From Bacillota bacterium (GTDB taxonomy: Bacteria; Bacillota; Clostridia; Acetivibrionales; Acetivibrionaceae): a DNA stretch of 64,000 nt. The notes beneath the pieces are model-generated. The model was given only the letters and a program-made list of their open reading frames with translations, ran no database searches and was not told where the DNA came from. Shown here piece by piece: positions 22,694 through 31,999 of this stretch. The translations under genes were made by a program, and so were the position numbers. Location: assembly GCA_023398495.1 (NCBI GenBank), contig JAEWSG010000045.1:17590-81589 (forward strand), in the 5' to 3' direction. The stretch's first letter is position 1; each line of letters starts with the position of its first letter.

Positions 22694-23569
22694 TCAGTCA
22701 GCACCTTCAGCCATATTTATATCTCTTCTGGAAAATGAGATAACAGAAATTATACTCAGTATTAATGATGTTCCTAACAGAAATACAACCGCATATAGAA
22801 ATGAAGGCGATTCGCCCGAGTTGTACCAGTCAATATACTGTAAACTGCTCCAACTGAGCGGAGAAAAATAGTATACTTTGAGTCCTGTTGTTATGCGGCC
22901 TACAAATATCGAAAAATACGAAATAAAAACCAGTATGCCTGCCGTTATTATACCACTCATCTTTCCAACAATCAGATTCAGACTGAAAATAAGGATTCCC
23001 GTAAATAAGGTAACCAGGAAAAACAACCCCAAGCTTATCAGTGTAGCTTCAATGGCTGAAAATGAGGTGATTATACTGTTATTTATCAAAACTGTCAGTT
23101 GGATTCCCTTTTGATATGCACTTGTTGGATTCATTGCCAAGGTCCTTATAACCTTTCCCCAATCACTAGTCAGGTCTATATAGGGCAAAAAGGATATAAC
23201 CGTAATGACATAGTTGATGATAGTGTATATTAAGCTGGTAAAAAACACATAAAACAATTGTCCCAAAACCCAGGAAATTCTCCCTGTCCGTATCATAAGA
23301 AAGGGCATATGTTTGTCTATAAAAGGAGCATCGCAAAATAATAGCATTGCAAAACATCCGTAAATAGGCATTACTGTCGGAGAAATCAATATGTGCGGAA
23401 ATATCCATGGACTAACCCCATATCCTACCATTTTGGCATAATCATATACTCCCGAAAAATTCCATATATTAAAGACTAATATGAGCGTAAAAAGAGTATA
23501 GATTTTAATATCTACTACCCATTTTTTATAGTTAACGGTTGAACACAAAAGGGCATTTTTAATAATCAT
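22694..23569 (-). CDS. ABC-2-type membrane protein
   Basis: A 291-residue integral membrane protein with about six hydrophobic segments (for example FTLILVFNIWNF, LFYVFFTSLIYTIINYVITV, VVFLLGTSLILSIISVISFS). The periplasmic-side loops and size fit the permease of an ABC-2 system. Its start overlaps the end of the upstream permease gene by four bases (ATGA), and the ATPase gene follows after 37 bases. It likely pairs with the other permease to form the channel. Confidence 0.72.
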   Translation of the reverse strand: MIIKNALLCSTVNYKKWVVDIKIYTLFTLILVFNIWNFSGVYDYAKMVGYGVSPWIFPHILISPTVMPIYGCFAMLLFCDAPFIDKHMPFLMIRTGRISWVLGQLFYVFFTSLIYTIINYVITVISFLPYIDLTSDWGKVIRTLAMNPTSAYQKGIQLTVLINNSIITSFSAIEATLISLGLFFLVTLFTGILIFSLNLIVGKMSGIITAGILVFISYFSIFVGRITTGLKVYYFSPLSWSSLQYIDWYNSGESPSFLYAVVFLLGTSLILSIISVISFSRRDINMAEGAD

Positions 23570-24339
23570 GAGCTTCCTATCCTTTTCTTAATCTGTTTGA
23601 CAGTAATATACAAAAAGGTGCTGAGTATTCCTATGACAGGTATCAACTTGCACAAAAATGCAATCATAGGACTAACACCAGAACATATTCCTTGAATTAA
23701 AAAATCTGCTTTTAAAAAATTTGGTATCGGTGCATTTGTAGTTATTCGCATCAGAACAAAATATAAAACTATAGGAGCTGTCATTATGCTGAATTTATTA
23801 GGTATAAAAGATGATATTGCTATAGCTGCACCTGCAAATAATGCCCCTGACAGAGAATAATGAACAGTCATAATCAAAATATATATTAATGGCTGGTTAT
23901 TCTCTAATAGGACTGCATAAGAACTGGCGTTTCCAACAGTTCCACCAAACAGAGGAAAAAATATCGATATAATCAGCGTGAAGACAACCATGCCGGTGGC
24001 AACGGTCAAAAAACCAGCAATGACTGAGGAAATAAATTTGCTGATAGCATATTTCTTAGTACCCGTACGTATAACCCAAAAAGGCAGAGCTTTATCCTCC
24101 ACATCTGAGGCAAAGGACATGCCATAAGGCAATAGTGGTGCGATACATAAAATGAATAAGGGCGAACCACTACCTGTTAATGCTAAACCAAGTAAATATA
24201 AAACATCTGATGTGTTGTTAATATATCCCGAACAACTTATAAACATGACAAACATTATTGATATTGTTGATATAACAAAATTGATGGAAAATAAAGCTCT
24301 GTATAGATCTGCTTTTAGTAAAGCTATAAACGTTTTCAT
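23566..24339 (-). CDS. ABC-2-type membrane protein
   Basis: A 257-residue protein with about six predicted helices (for example INFVISTISIMFVMFISC, FLTVATGMVVFTLIISIFF, LIPVIGILSTFLYITV). It retains the ABC-2 permease pattern, including a polar stretch after the second helix (DVEDKALPFWVIRTGTKKY). A similar IRTGR stretch is found in the neighbouring permease, suggesting the two are distant paralogues. It follows the lipoprotein gene by three bases and is translationally coupled to the next permease. Confidence 0.72.
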   Translation of the reverse strand: MKTFIALLKADLYRALFSINFVISTISIMFVMFISCSGYINNTSDVLYLLGLALTGSGSPLFILCIAPLLPYGMSFASDVEDKALPFWVIRTGTKKYAISKFISSVIAGFLTVATGMVVFTLIISIFFPLFGGTVGNASSYAVLLENNQPLIYILIMTVHYSLSGALFAGAAIAISSFIPNKFSIMTAPIVLYFVLMRITTNAPIPNFLKADFLIQGICSGVSPMIAFLCKLIPVIGILSTFLYITVKQIKKRIGSS

Positions 24340-24342
24340 TGG

Positions 24343-25515
24343 TTACCACCTGGCCTGATATAGTTTTCCTGTTACAGCATTGACAACATCATATTTGCAC
24401 CTAATGAAAGTTTCACCATCTAATTCTTCAGTTTTTGTACTGCAAAATAACCATCCGGGAATCAATTCAAACATACCATCTTTTGGTATGCTCAGGTAGC
24501 AAAGCTTCGCTGAAACAATACTGACCTTATCTTCTAAAATTGTGAGGGAATAATCATGTATTAATTTATTTAGTGCCTCATAAAGGTTAATCAAGTGGTT
24601 GCTTTCAATTTCACCGACAATATTACGTATATAGCTTGTTCGTATTTCCTTCATGCCTCTACTATCATAAATCAATTTAATTGATGTTGAGGGCATCAGG
24701 TTTGGAACTGCTGAGTCCTTTGTACCGTCAGGCATTATCCATTGTACATTTACAATTGGTATGTTATCTACAAGCTGTGTCAATGAAAAGATATAACATT
24801 CATCATCTTTTGTCCAGTTTAAGTTTTTCATTTCCTCATCACAAAATTCGCTCTTAAGGTATAGTTCATAATGAGACTTCATGGTTTCTAAGTCTAATGA
24901 GTAGGTTTCATCAACATCAAACTCAGTTATTCCTACCATATTCAGTCTATTTTTAATGTCAGTTAGTGCAGCATTATAGGATAAAAAACTTAAATTACTA
25001 TAGGATGAATAATCAGCATTTATATTATATCTGTATTTTTGTACCGAATACCTGGTAGAATATACAAAATCGTTATTTGCAACTGTATCCAATTTATCCT
25101 CGAATACATCATCAACAATTCTGGAATATATAAAACCTCCTTTAGCACCATTTTCAACGCCAAAACTTTTACCACCATCTTGCATATTTAAATACTCTTT
25201 TGTATTACCAGAAGTTGCAATAACTTGAGGACCTTCCGCCCAGATTTTTTCTTCCGTTACCTTATTTTTAATAAACGCATTGATAAGTTTTTGCTTGTCA
25301 AAAGTAGCATAATCCGCTTTATATGTTTTTGCAGTATCAACACTTTTTATATCATCCAAATTCATGTCTATTGATAAATTTTGGGGAAATTCTATACTTT
25401 CTAGAAAAGTCTTGCTGTCCATATCATTGAAATCAGTAACTCTTCCAGGTGAATTGCATGAAGCAAATATTGCTAGCATGACTATTGGTATAAAAAGTGC
25501 AATACTTTTTTTCAT
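24343..25515 (-). CDS. Predicted lipoprotein of the ABC transporter operon
   Basis: A 390-residue exported protein starting MKKSIALFIPIVMLAIFASC; the Cys after the hydrophobic stretch is a probable lipidation site, though the FAS-C lipobox is weak. The rest is a soluble extracellular domain that I do not recognise, with no catalytic motif. The start was chosen for GAAAGGATG upstream; a longer open frame to 25599 lacks support. As first gene of the operon it could be a surface receptor or sensor for the transporter's substrate. Confidence 0.65.
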   Translation of the reverse strand: MKKSIALFIPIVMLAIFASCNSPGRVTDFNDMDSKTFLESIEFPQNLSIDMNLDDIKSVDTAKTYKADYATFDKQKLINAFIKNKVTEEKIWAEGPQVIATSGNTKEYLNMQDGGKSFGVENGAKGGFIYSRIVDDVFEDKLDTVANNDFVYSTRYSVQKYRYNINADYSSYSNLSFLSYNAALTDIKNRLNMVGITEFDVDETYSLDLETMKSHYELYLKSEFCDEEMKNLNWTKDDECYIFSLTQLVDNIPIVNVQWIMPDGTKDSAVPNLMPSTSIKLIYDSRGMKEIRTSYIRNIVGEIESNHLINLYEALNKLIHDYSLTILEDKVSIVSAKLCYLSIPKDGMFELIPGWLFCSTKTEELDGETFIRCKYDVVNAVTGKLYQARW

Positions 25516-25592
25516 TTTCTTCATCCTTTCATATATATATAGAGATTGTCTGTCAACAAAGGTGTGCTTTAGGCAATAAGTAAAAGATTTTA

Positions 25593-25617
25593 GAACCACC
25601 GGCTATGCCGGTGGTTC
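25593..25617. repeat. Perfect GC-rich hairpin (REP-like)
   Basis: GAACCACCGGC (25593-25603) and its complement GCCGGTGGTTC (25607-25617) are separated by only three bases. The stem is far more G+C-rich than its surroundings. There is no immediate T-run on either side, so it looks more like a REP-type unit than a terminator. Confidence 0.6.
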
Positions 25618-25737
25618 ATACTGAATAACCAATACTGAACTTAGTATCTTCAATGATATAAGACTGTAATAGATGTAAAAATATCACACATAAATAAAAT
25701 ATTTTTACATTTTTGTTTTTATCCAAGTCTTGTACAC

Positions 25738-25774
25738 ATAAAAAAGGAGCCTGGCAAAAATACTGCCAGATCCC
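25738..25774 (-). terminator. Terminator of the transcarboxylase operon
   Basis: GGAGCCTGGC (25746-25755) pairs with GCCAGATCCC (25765-25774) with one mismatch. On the minus strand a run of T residues follows (complement of 25738-25745). It lies 13 bases past the last gene. Confidence 0.85.
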
Positions 25775-25786
25775 TCTGTTAATATC

Positions 25787-27184
25787 TTACACAGGATGTA
25801 CCCTGTTCTCATAATCCACCATTTCAGGCTCAATCTTGTACTTTTGTGCCTTACGGTATTGGAAGAATTTCTCCGCAACCTGTGGGAATAGTGCATAGGA
25901 GAGTATATCTTCGTCCTGCTCCAAATACTCTTTCATCTGATCCTTTATTGATTTCAATTCAGGTTCAATAAAGTCAGCAGGCCTTGCTGTTATTGGCTTT
26001 TCATCCTTTAATATCTGTTTCTGAATCTCCGGATTGACAGAAGCCGGTGTCTTGCCGTATTCTCCTTTTACAAGGGCTTTTGATTCTTTTGGTACCATCT
26101 TGTACCTTTCACCTGTTACAACATTCAATACAGCCTGAGTTCCAACAATCTGGCTTGTAGGTGTAACCAATGGAGGGAATCCGAAGTCTTCCCTAACTCT
26201 TGGCACTTCCTTAAGTACTTCCTCATACTTGTCAACAGCGTTTGACTGCTTAAGTTGTGAAACAAGGTTTGAAAGCATACCACCCGGAACCTGGTATATA
26301 AGCGTATTTACATCTACACCCATAACCTTCACATCCAAAAGACCGCTTGCAATATACCCTTCTCTTATAGGTCTGAAGTAGTCTGCAATTTCGCTTAACT
26401 TGGAAAGATCCAGACCTGTATCATAAGGCGTATCCTTCAATGTTGCTACAAGAGGCTCAGTTGGTGGTTGTGATGTACCCATTGCCATTGGTGAAATAGC
26501 ACAGTCAACTATGTCACAGCCTGCTTCAATAGCCTTGATGTAAGTCATTGAAGCAACACCACTTGTATAGTGGGTATGAAGCTGAATTGGAACTTTAACG
26601 TTCTCTTTCATAGCCTTAACAAGTTCATAAGCTGTATATGGTACCAACAAGCCGGCCATATCCTTTATACAGATTGAGTCAGCACCCATTTCAACTAATT
26701 GCTTTGCGTCCTTGACAAAAAGATCAAGATTATGAACAGGACTAACTGTATAACAAACTGTAGCCTGAGCGTGACCGCCTTCCTTTTTACATGCCTTGAT
26801 AGCTGTCTCAATGTTTCTTGGGTCGTTTAAGGCATCAAATATTCTGATAATGTCCATTCCGTTTGCAACAGCTTTCTGGACAAAGTATTCAACAACATCA
26901 TCGGCATAATGCTTGTAACCTAGAAGGTTCTGGCCTCTTAAGAGCATCTGCAGTCTTGTTTTCTTACAATATTTCTTAATTGTTCTTAATCTTTCCCACG
27001 GGTCCTCGTTCAAGAACCTTAAGCATGCGTCAAAGGTAGCTCCACCCCATGCTTCCAGTGAGTTATAGCCTATATTATCTAATTTTTCTAAAATAGGGAT
27101 CATTTCTTCAATCTTCATTCTTGTTGCTATAAGTGATTGATGTGCGTCCCTAAGAACAGTTTCGGTTATTTTTACTTTAGCCAC
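25787..27184 (-). CDS. Oxaloacetate decarboxylase alpha / transcarboxylase 5S subunit
   Basis: A 465-residue biotin-dependent carboxyltransferase that moves a carboxyl group between oxaloacetate/pyruvate and carboxybiotin. The TIM-barrel HMGL-like domain shows TETVLRDAHQSLIATRM at the start, GGATFDACLRFL, the metal His pair in QLHTHYTSG and KDMAGLL. The conserved domain follows. The protein lacks the C-terminal biotinyl domain found in long OadA, matching the separate biotin protein in the next gene up. The GTG start follows AAAGGAGG; the upstream ATG would place that site inside the gene. With no membrane beta subunit nearby, a soluble transcarboxylase is favoured over a sodium pump. Confidence 0.9.
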   Translation of the reverse strand: MAKVKITETVLRDAHQSLIATRMKIEEMIPILEKLDNIGYNSLEAWGGATFDACLRFLNEDPWERLRTIKKYCKKTRLQMLLRGQNLLGYKHYADDVVEYFVQKAVANGMDIIRIFDALNDPRNIETAIKACKKEGGHAQATVCYTVSPVHNLDLFVKDAKQLVEMGADSICIKDMAGLLVPYTAYELVKAMKENVKVPIQLHTHYTSGVASMTYIKAIEAGCDIVDCAISPMAMGTSQPPTEPLVATLKDTPYDTGLDLSKLSEIADYFRPIREGYIASGLLDVKVMGVDVNTLIYQVPGGMLSNLVSQLKQSNAVDKYEEVLKEVPRVREDFGFPPLVTPTSQIVGTQAVLNVVTGERYKMVPKESKALVKGEYGKTPASVNPEIQKQILKDEKPITARPADFIEPELKSIKDQMKEYLEQDEDILSYALFPQVAEKFFQYRKAQKYKIEPEMVDYENRVHPV

Positions 27185-27227
27185 TTTTTTACCTCCTTTA
27201 AGCTTTTCCATATTTAAAAAGCATTCA

Positions 27228-27632
27228 TTATTTTAGTGACACCAGAACATCTCCAGCATTAACTGAAGAACCCTTTGATACATTAACAGAAGCTACTGTT
27301 CCATCATTTGGTGCTACTATCTCATTCTCCATCTTCATAGCTTCAAGAATTAACAGTACCTGCCCTTTCTTAACAACATCTCCCGAATTAACTTTTACAC
27401 CGAGAACTGTGCCCGGCATTGGTGCTGTAAGTGTAGCTGCACCGGCAGGAACTGCATTATCCTTTTTAGGAGCAGGTGCTGGTGAAGGTGCTGCAGCCGC
27501 TGCTGGAGCTGGAGCTGCCTTAGGTGCTGGTGCACTGTATGCAACTGTCTCAGCTGCTGCACTGCCATCCCTTACTTCTTCCACTTCAACTTCATACTGA
27601 TTTCCATTAACCTTTATTAAAAACTTTTTCAT
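27228..27632 (-). CDS. Biotin carboxyl carrier protein (1.3S-type)
   Basis: A 134-residue carrier with a short N-terminal beta region, an Ala/Pro-rich flexible linker (about 32-65) and a C-terminal biotinyl domain. The biotinylated lysine is K100 in EAMKM. It carries carboxybiotin between the 12S-type and 5S-type subunits encoded on either side. The linker gives the reach needed for two active sites. It lies 15 bases after the small protein and about 43 before the 5S gene, so it is clearly cotranscribed. Confidence 0.93.
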   Translation of the reverse strand: MKKFLIKVNGNQYEVEVEEVRDGSAAAETVAYSAPAPKAAPAPAAAAAPSPAPAPKKDNAVPAGAATLTAPMPGTVLGVKVNSGDVVKKGQVLLILEAMKMENEIVAPNDGTVASVNVSKGSSVNAGDVLVSLK

Positions 27633-27646
27633 TATTTAATCCTCCT

Positions 27647-27817
27647 TTAAAATTTACTGTTCAAACGCTCATATCTCCCGGTTGATGACCATACCGGTGC
27701 AGTCTGAGGTACTCTTTTAAACGATTTCACCACCAGGCTGTATCCTGGTCTTGATTCCATCAATGCAATTGCTGCCATTATAGCAGAAACTATTTCATCA
27801 TTTATGATTTCTCCCAT
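27647..27817 (-). CDS. Small subunit of the carboxyltransferase operon (OadG C-terminal-like)
   Basis: A 56-residue protein (MGEIINDEIVSAIMAAIALM, then VWSSTGRYERLNSKF at the end). The pattern of an Ala-rich helix followed by a basic stretch and a W-x4-GR tail resembles the end of OadG/gamma-type subunits, but the membrane helix is missing. GGAGG lies five bases before the ATG. Genes of this kind sit between the 12S and biotin subunits in related operons and may hold the complex together. The assignment is by position and weak similarity. Confidence 0.6.
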   Translation of the reverse strand: MGEIINDEIVSAIMAAIALMESRPGYSLVVKSFKRVPQTAPVWSSTGRYERLNSKF

Positions 27818-27829
27818 ATAAACCTCCAA

Positions 27830-29380
27830 TTATAAAGGAATATTACCATGCTTTTTAGCAGGTCTGTTTTCCCTTTTGCTCGCCAACATTTCAAGAGCAC
27901 TAATTATTCTTATCCTTGTGGAAGCAGGCTCAATAACATCATCAACATAACCTCTTGAAGCTGCTACATAAGGGTTTGAAAACTTCTCTCTATATTCTTC
28001 AATTAAAGCACTTCTAGTCTGAACAGGATCCTCAGCTTTGGAAATTTCTTTCCTGAAAATTATATTAGCAGCACCATCCGGTCCCATAACGGCTATTTCC
28101 GCTGTTGGCCATGCAAAAACCTGATCTGCACCCAAGTGTTTGCTGTTCATGGCAATATATGCACCGCCGTAAGCTTTTCTTACTATAACGTTTATTTTTG
28201 GCACTGTTGCTTCCGAGAAAGCATACAAAAGCTTTGCACCATGTCTTATAACACCATTGTGCTCCTGACCAACTCCAGGCAAATAACCCGGTACATCTGT
28301 AAAAGAAACCAAAGGAATGTTGAAAGCATCACAGAAACGAATAAATCTTGCAGCCTTGTCTGATGCGTTAACATCTAAAACTCCGGCAGCAAACTTTGGC
28401 TGGTTGGCAACTATACCAACTGTACCTCCGTTCATTCTTCCAAATCCTATTAATATATTCTGTGCGAAATGTTTCTGAATCTCAAGAAATTCTCCATTAT
28501 CTACAATGGTGGTTATTACATCCATCATATCATATGGCTTGTTTGAACCTTCAGGAATAATCTCATTCAAGCTGTCACATATTCTGTTTAAGTCATCCTG
28601 ACTTGAGTATACAGGTACATCTGTAAGATTATTTTCAGGAAGGAATCCGATAAGCCTCTTAATGTCCTCAATACATTCCTTCTCGCTAGAACTCTGGAAA
28701 TGTGCAACACCACTCACAGCATTGTGCGTTCCTGCACCACCTAGTTTTTCAAAGGAAACGTCTTCACCGGTTACTGTCTTAATAACCTGAGGTCCTGTAA
28801 TAAACATCTGACTTGTTTTTTCAACCATGAAAATAAAATCTGTTATAGCAGGAGAATAAACCGCTCCTCCGGCACATGGACCCATTATAACTGAAATCTG
28901 CGGAATTACACCCGATGCGAGTGTGTTTCTGAAGAAAATATCTCCAAATCCGCTAAGAGAGTCAATACCCTCTTCAATTCTTGCTCCGCCCGAATCATTG
29001 ATACTGATAAACGGTGCACCCATCTTCATGGCCATGTCCATTACTTTTGTTATTTTCTTTGCGTGCATTTCACCAAGGGAACCGCCAATTACGGTAAAGT
29101 CCTGTGATGAAACAAATACCAGACGTCCGTTAACTGATCCATATCCGGTCACAACTCCATCGCCTGGTACCTTTTTCTTTTGCATGTCAAATTCTATACT
29201 TCTGGTTTCGACAAAAGCATCAACTTCAACAAAGCTGTTTTCATCAAATAACTCCCCGATTCTTTCTCTGGCAGTCATTTTACCAGCTTCGTGCTGTTTT
29301 GCTATCTTGTCTGCTCCTCCACCTTGCTCAACTTCAGCTTTTTTTGCGTGGAGTAGACTTAATTTGTCAACTCTCTCCAT
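27830..29380 (-). CDS. Methylmalonyl-CoA/propionyl-CoA carboxyltransferase (12S-type)
   Basis: A 516-residue member of the acyl-CoA carboxyltransferase family with the usual two crotonase-like halves. The N-half oxyanion motif is GGARIEEGIDSL with the SGGAR core and the C-half motif is KAYGGAYIAMNSK. FTDVPGYLPGVGQEHNGVI and the end AKKHGNIPL are typical. It transfers carboxyl between (methyl)malonyl-CoA and biotin. It is first in a four-gene operon with a small subunit, the biotin carrier and a 5S subunit, together equivalent to propionibacterial transcarboxylase. AGAGGTGG precedes the ATG. Confidence 0.92.
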   Translation of the reverse strand: MERVDKLSLLHAKKAEVEQGGGADKIAKQHEAGKMTARERIGELFDENSFVEVDAFVETRSIEFDMQKKKVPGDGVVTGYGSVNGRLVFVSSQDFTVIGGSLGEMHAKKITKVMDMAMKMGAPFISINDSGGARIEEGIDSLSGFGDIFFRNTLASGVIPQISVIMGPCAGGAVYSPAITDFIFMVEKTSQMFITGPQVIKTVTGEDVSFEKLGGAGTHNAVSGVAHFQSSSEKECIEDIKRLIGFLPENNLTDVPVYSSQDDLNRICDSLNEIIPEGSNKPYDMMDVITTIVDNGEFLEIQKHFAQNILIGFGRMNGGTVGIVANQPKFAAGVLDVNASDKAARFIRFCDAFNIPLVSFTDVPGYLPGVGQEHNGVIRHGAKLLYAFSEATVPKINVIVRKAYGGAYIAMNSKHLGADQVFAWPTAEIAVMGPDGAANIIFRKEISKAEDPVQTRSALIEEYREKFSNPYVAASRGYVDDVIEPASTRIRIISALEMLASKRENRPAKKHGNIPL

Positions 29381-29723
29381 CTGTTTTCCACCTCTTTAAG
29401 CTTATTTGTTGAATATCGAGATTATTAATAACCACATAAATTTCAAATTTATATTATATGATATTATTACCTGGTACTAATTAATTAAAATTATATCTTA
29501 CTTTTAACCACATTGCAATATTTTCCTTAAATATTCATTAATTTTATATACAATATATTATTTATCCCCAAAAACAAGCTTTCAAAACATTTCAAAAAGA
29601 AAAGTTTCTCTCTAGTTATTTTCGAAATTTGCCGATGTTCATTATAACCGAGTTACAAACAAGCTTGAAGCTATATTTAAAGTAGTTTTATAAGTCGAAT
29701 TGCAGATAAAGGAAGTGATTTGG
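29381..29723. other. Divergent intergenic region (transcarboxylase operon / PilZ gene)
   Basis: About 340 AT-rich bases between divergent genes. Both promoters must lie here; no single strong pair is evident. No RNA element or ORF was seen. Confidence 0.4.
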
Positions 29724-30458
29724 TTGTCTAAAAATTCATCTAATCGAAAGAGTACAACTAAATTTTGCAGAGTTTCTATAAACGATGAGCAGAAATGGGT
29801 TCATGGAATAATTACTTATATAAATTTTGACAAGAGTATAGCAGAAATTTTTCTACCTGCAAGGTATTTTAAAGAATATCTTACTGAAGGCAGCAATATT
29901 ACCGTAAAGTCTATGGATAAAAATAATGAGATACTATTTTGCGGGAGTATAGCCAAAAAGGTAATATCAATAAGAAAACAGGCCATTACTGTTCAAATAG
30001 ATAAAGTATTAAATTACGAGAATAACAGAAAGTACGAAAGGTTTAATGTCTCTTACGATTGCAATATAGTTACTGAAGCAGGTAAAGAAATCAACGGAAA
30101 AATTGTTGACATAAGCCTTAATGGGTGCATGATTTATGGAAACCAACCAATTAATGAAAGCTCACTTATATCTGTTAAGACAGTTATATCACCAGAAGCA
30201 GAATTAAATTTCCACGCAAACGTATTAAGGGTAAAAAAACTAAAGGGCCAATCCTATGCCTATGGTCTCCATATATGTAGTATAGATAACAACAACAGCA
30301 TTTTACTCAATGAGCTTATCGCATACCTGATAAAACAAAAGGATCACATCGAACAGGAATGGAAAGTCTTTAACCGCCTGAAATATACTGTTTACTCAAT
30401 TACAGTACTCCTCATATTTTTTATAGTATTCTATATTTTTGCTTCGGCTGTAGCTTAG
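29724..30458 (+). CDS. PilZ-domain protein with C-terminal membrane anchor
   Basis: A 244-residue protein with an N-terminal YcgR-like beta domain (about 15-105), a PilZ domain (about 105-210) and a single hydrophobic helix at the C-terminus (YSITVLLIFFIVFYIFAS). The cyclic-di-GMP motifs are present: RKYER with two arginines and DISLNGC (D-x-S-x-x-G). It probably binds c-di-GMP and acts at the membrane, but the usual motility genes are not adjacent. The TTG start follows GGAAGTG; the upstream TTG at 29700 has no site. The gene is monocistronic and divergent from the transcarboxylase operon. Confidence 0.8.
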   Translation: MSKNSSNRKSTTKFCRVSINDEQKWVHGIITYINFDKSIAEIFLPARYFKEYLTEGSNITVKSMDKNNEILFCGSIAKKVISIRKQAITVQIDKVLNYENNRKYERFNVSYDCNIVTEAGKEINGKIVDISLNGCMIYGNQPINESSLISVKTVISPEAELNFHANVLRVKKLKGQSYAYGLHICSIDNNNSILLNELIAYLIKQKDHIEQEWKVFNRLKYTVYSITVLLIFFIVFYIFASAVA

Positions 30459-30500
30459 GTACGTCTAAAATATTAGTTCTTATATTCAGGCCGATTTCCT

Positions 30501-31070
30501 CTACTCTGAAATCTTTTCAATACATGCGAGTATAGGTGGACAATTCACCTGATTTATAAATTCTGTTTTCATTACTATATACTTTTTGGGATCAAGTTTT
30601 TCTAGATACTCCATTACCTGGACTTTCTCATCAAATCCACTGTCTCCCCCGTGGTACACTACAATACTGATTATCCCACCCAGAGCAATAAGCTCCAGAG
30701 CCTTTTCTAGAGCATTGATTGTCGTATCCGCACGTGTCCCGAAATTGTGATCGCCACGAGGAAGATAGCCAAGGTTGAACATTACAGCTTTTACATTGCT
30801 ATTTACATACTTATCAAGATTTTCATGACCATCTTTTATGAGTTCAACTCTATCCTTTAATCCTTTGCTATTGAGTTTCTCTGCTGTTCTATCGAGAGCA
30901 ATCTGCTGTATATCAAAGGAATATACATGACCGCTTTCTCCAACAAGCTGTGCAAGAAACAGTGTATCATTACCATTGCCTGCCGTAGCGTCAATTACAA
31001 TATCACCTTCCTTAACAAAATGCTCTATGTACTTATGCGATTGTGATAAAGAATTCCCTATTTTAGGCAT
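30501..31070 (-). CDS. mnmM: SAM-dependent methyltransferase, MnmM/YtqB family
   Basis: A 189-residue class I methyltransferase. It has motif I VIDATAGNGNDTLFLA, the acidic ribose-binding end of strand 2 in YSFDIQQ and the family motif FNLGYLPRGDH. Bacillus YtqB (MnmM) methylates the wobble uridine modification of tRNA. The length matches. It follows the agmatinase gene by 34 bases on the same strand and may be cotranscribed with the polyamine genes. Confidence 0.82.
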   Translation of the reverse strand: MPKIGNSLSQSHKYIEHFVKEGDIVIDATAGNGNDTLFLAQLVGESGHVYSFDIQQIALDRTAEKLNSKGLKDRVELIKDGHENLDKYVNSNVKAVMFNLGYLPRGDHNFGTRADTTINALEKALELIALGGIISIVVYHGGDSGFDEKVQVMEYLEKLDPKKYIVMKTEFINQVNCPPILACIEKISE

Positions 31071-31104
31071 TTCATTCTCCTCATGAGTTAAAATCTTCTT
31101 CTCA

Positions 31105-31977
31105 CTATTTAGAGGCTATCATTATCATATCCCGTATCACCTTTGCAGCCAGCAGTGCAGTCCTGTCTGACTGGTCGTAGTGCGGTGATACTTCAACAAG
31201 ATCAAAACCTACAATGTTTAAATCCTTTATTATGTTCAAAGCCTGCAATAATTCCTTTGAAGATATTCCACCAGGCTCAGGAGTTCCTGTTCCATTGGCA
31301 TACGCAGGATCTACAACATCAATATCAAGGGTAAAGTAAACAGGCTTGTTCTTAAATTTGTCTAAAACCTTTTTTAGAGGTTCAATCACCTCAATTGTAT
31401 ACATATTGGTATTCGCTTTTGCATACTCAAACTCTTCCTTAGTACCGGATCTGATACCGAATTGGTAAATGTTTTTGCTAGGCATGAAGTCAACAAGTCT
31501 TCTTACCGCAGAGGCGTGAGAGTTGGGGCATCCAAGATATCCTTCTCTCAAATCCGCATGAGCATCAAAGTGAATCACAATAAGCTCGTCCCCATACTTT
31601 TTATATACTTCTTTTATGACAGGTACACTTATAAGGTGTTCACCACCTATAAATAACGGGAATTTATTATCCTCTATTATCTCTTTTGCAGCCTGTCCTA
31701 TCATGTCAAGGCTTTTTTCAACATTTCCAAAAGGCAGATCCAGATCTCCTGAATCATAATATTCAAAATCCTCAAGGCTCTTATCCATATAAATGCTGTA
31801 TTCTTCAATCCCAATTGACACTTCTCTGATCTTTTGAGGGCCAAATCTTGTGCCGGGTCTGAAACTGCACGTAAAATCCATAGGAACCCCAACCATAACA
31901 ACAGCTGCTTCCTCATAGCTTTCGGTGCTGCCCATAAACTTAGTAGGCAGAGTCAAATTTCCATCTTTCAAACTCAT
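31105..31977 (-). CDS. speB: Agmatinase
   Basis: A 290-residue ureohydrolase that cuts agmatine to putrescine and urea. The manganese ligands are in GGEHLISV, DAHADLREGY and DIDVVDPAYANGTGTPEPGG. The length is typical. AAAGAGG precedes the chosen ATG; the longer open frame overlaps speE and is rejected. It starts 22 bases after speE, so putrescine production and its use by spermidine synthase are in one operon. Confidence 0.93.
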   Translation of the reverse strand: MSLKDGNLTLPTKFMGSTESYEEAAVVMVGVPMDFTCSFRPGTRFGPQKIREVSIGIEEYSIYMDKSLEDFEYYDSGDLDLPFGNVEKSLDMIGQAAKEIIEDNKFPLFIGGEHLISVPVIKEVYKKYGDELIVIHFDAHADLREGYLGCPNSHASAVRRLVDFMPSKNIYQFGIRSGTKEEFEYAKANTNMYTIEVIEPLKKVLDKFKNKPVYFTLDIDVVDPAYANGTGTPEPGGISSKELLQALNIIKDLNIVGFDLVEVSPHYDQSDRTALLAAKVIRDMIMIASK

Positions 31978-31999
31978 GTTTTTACCTCTTTCAAGCTTA

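Noticed and set aside
27409..27600. 63-codon plus-strand frame rich in Ala/Gly
   Set aside because: It mirrors the Ala/Pro linker of the biotin carrier gene.
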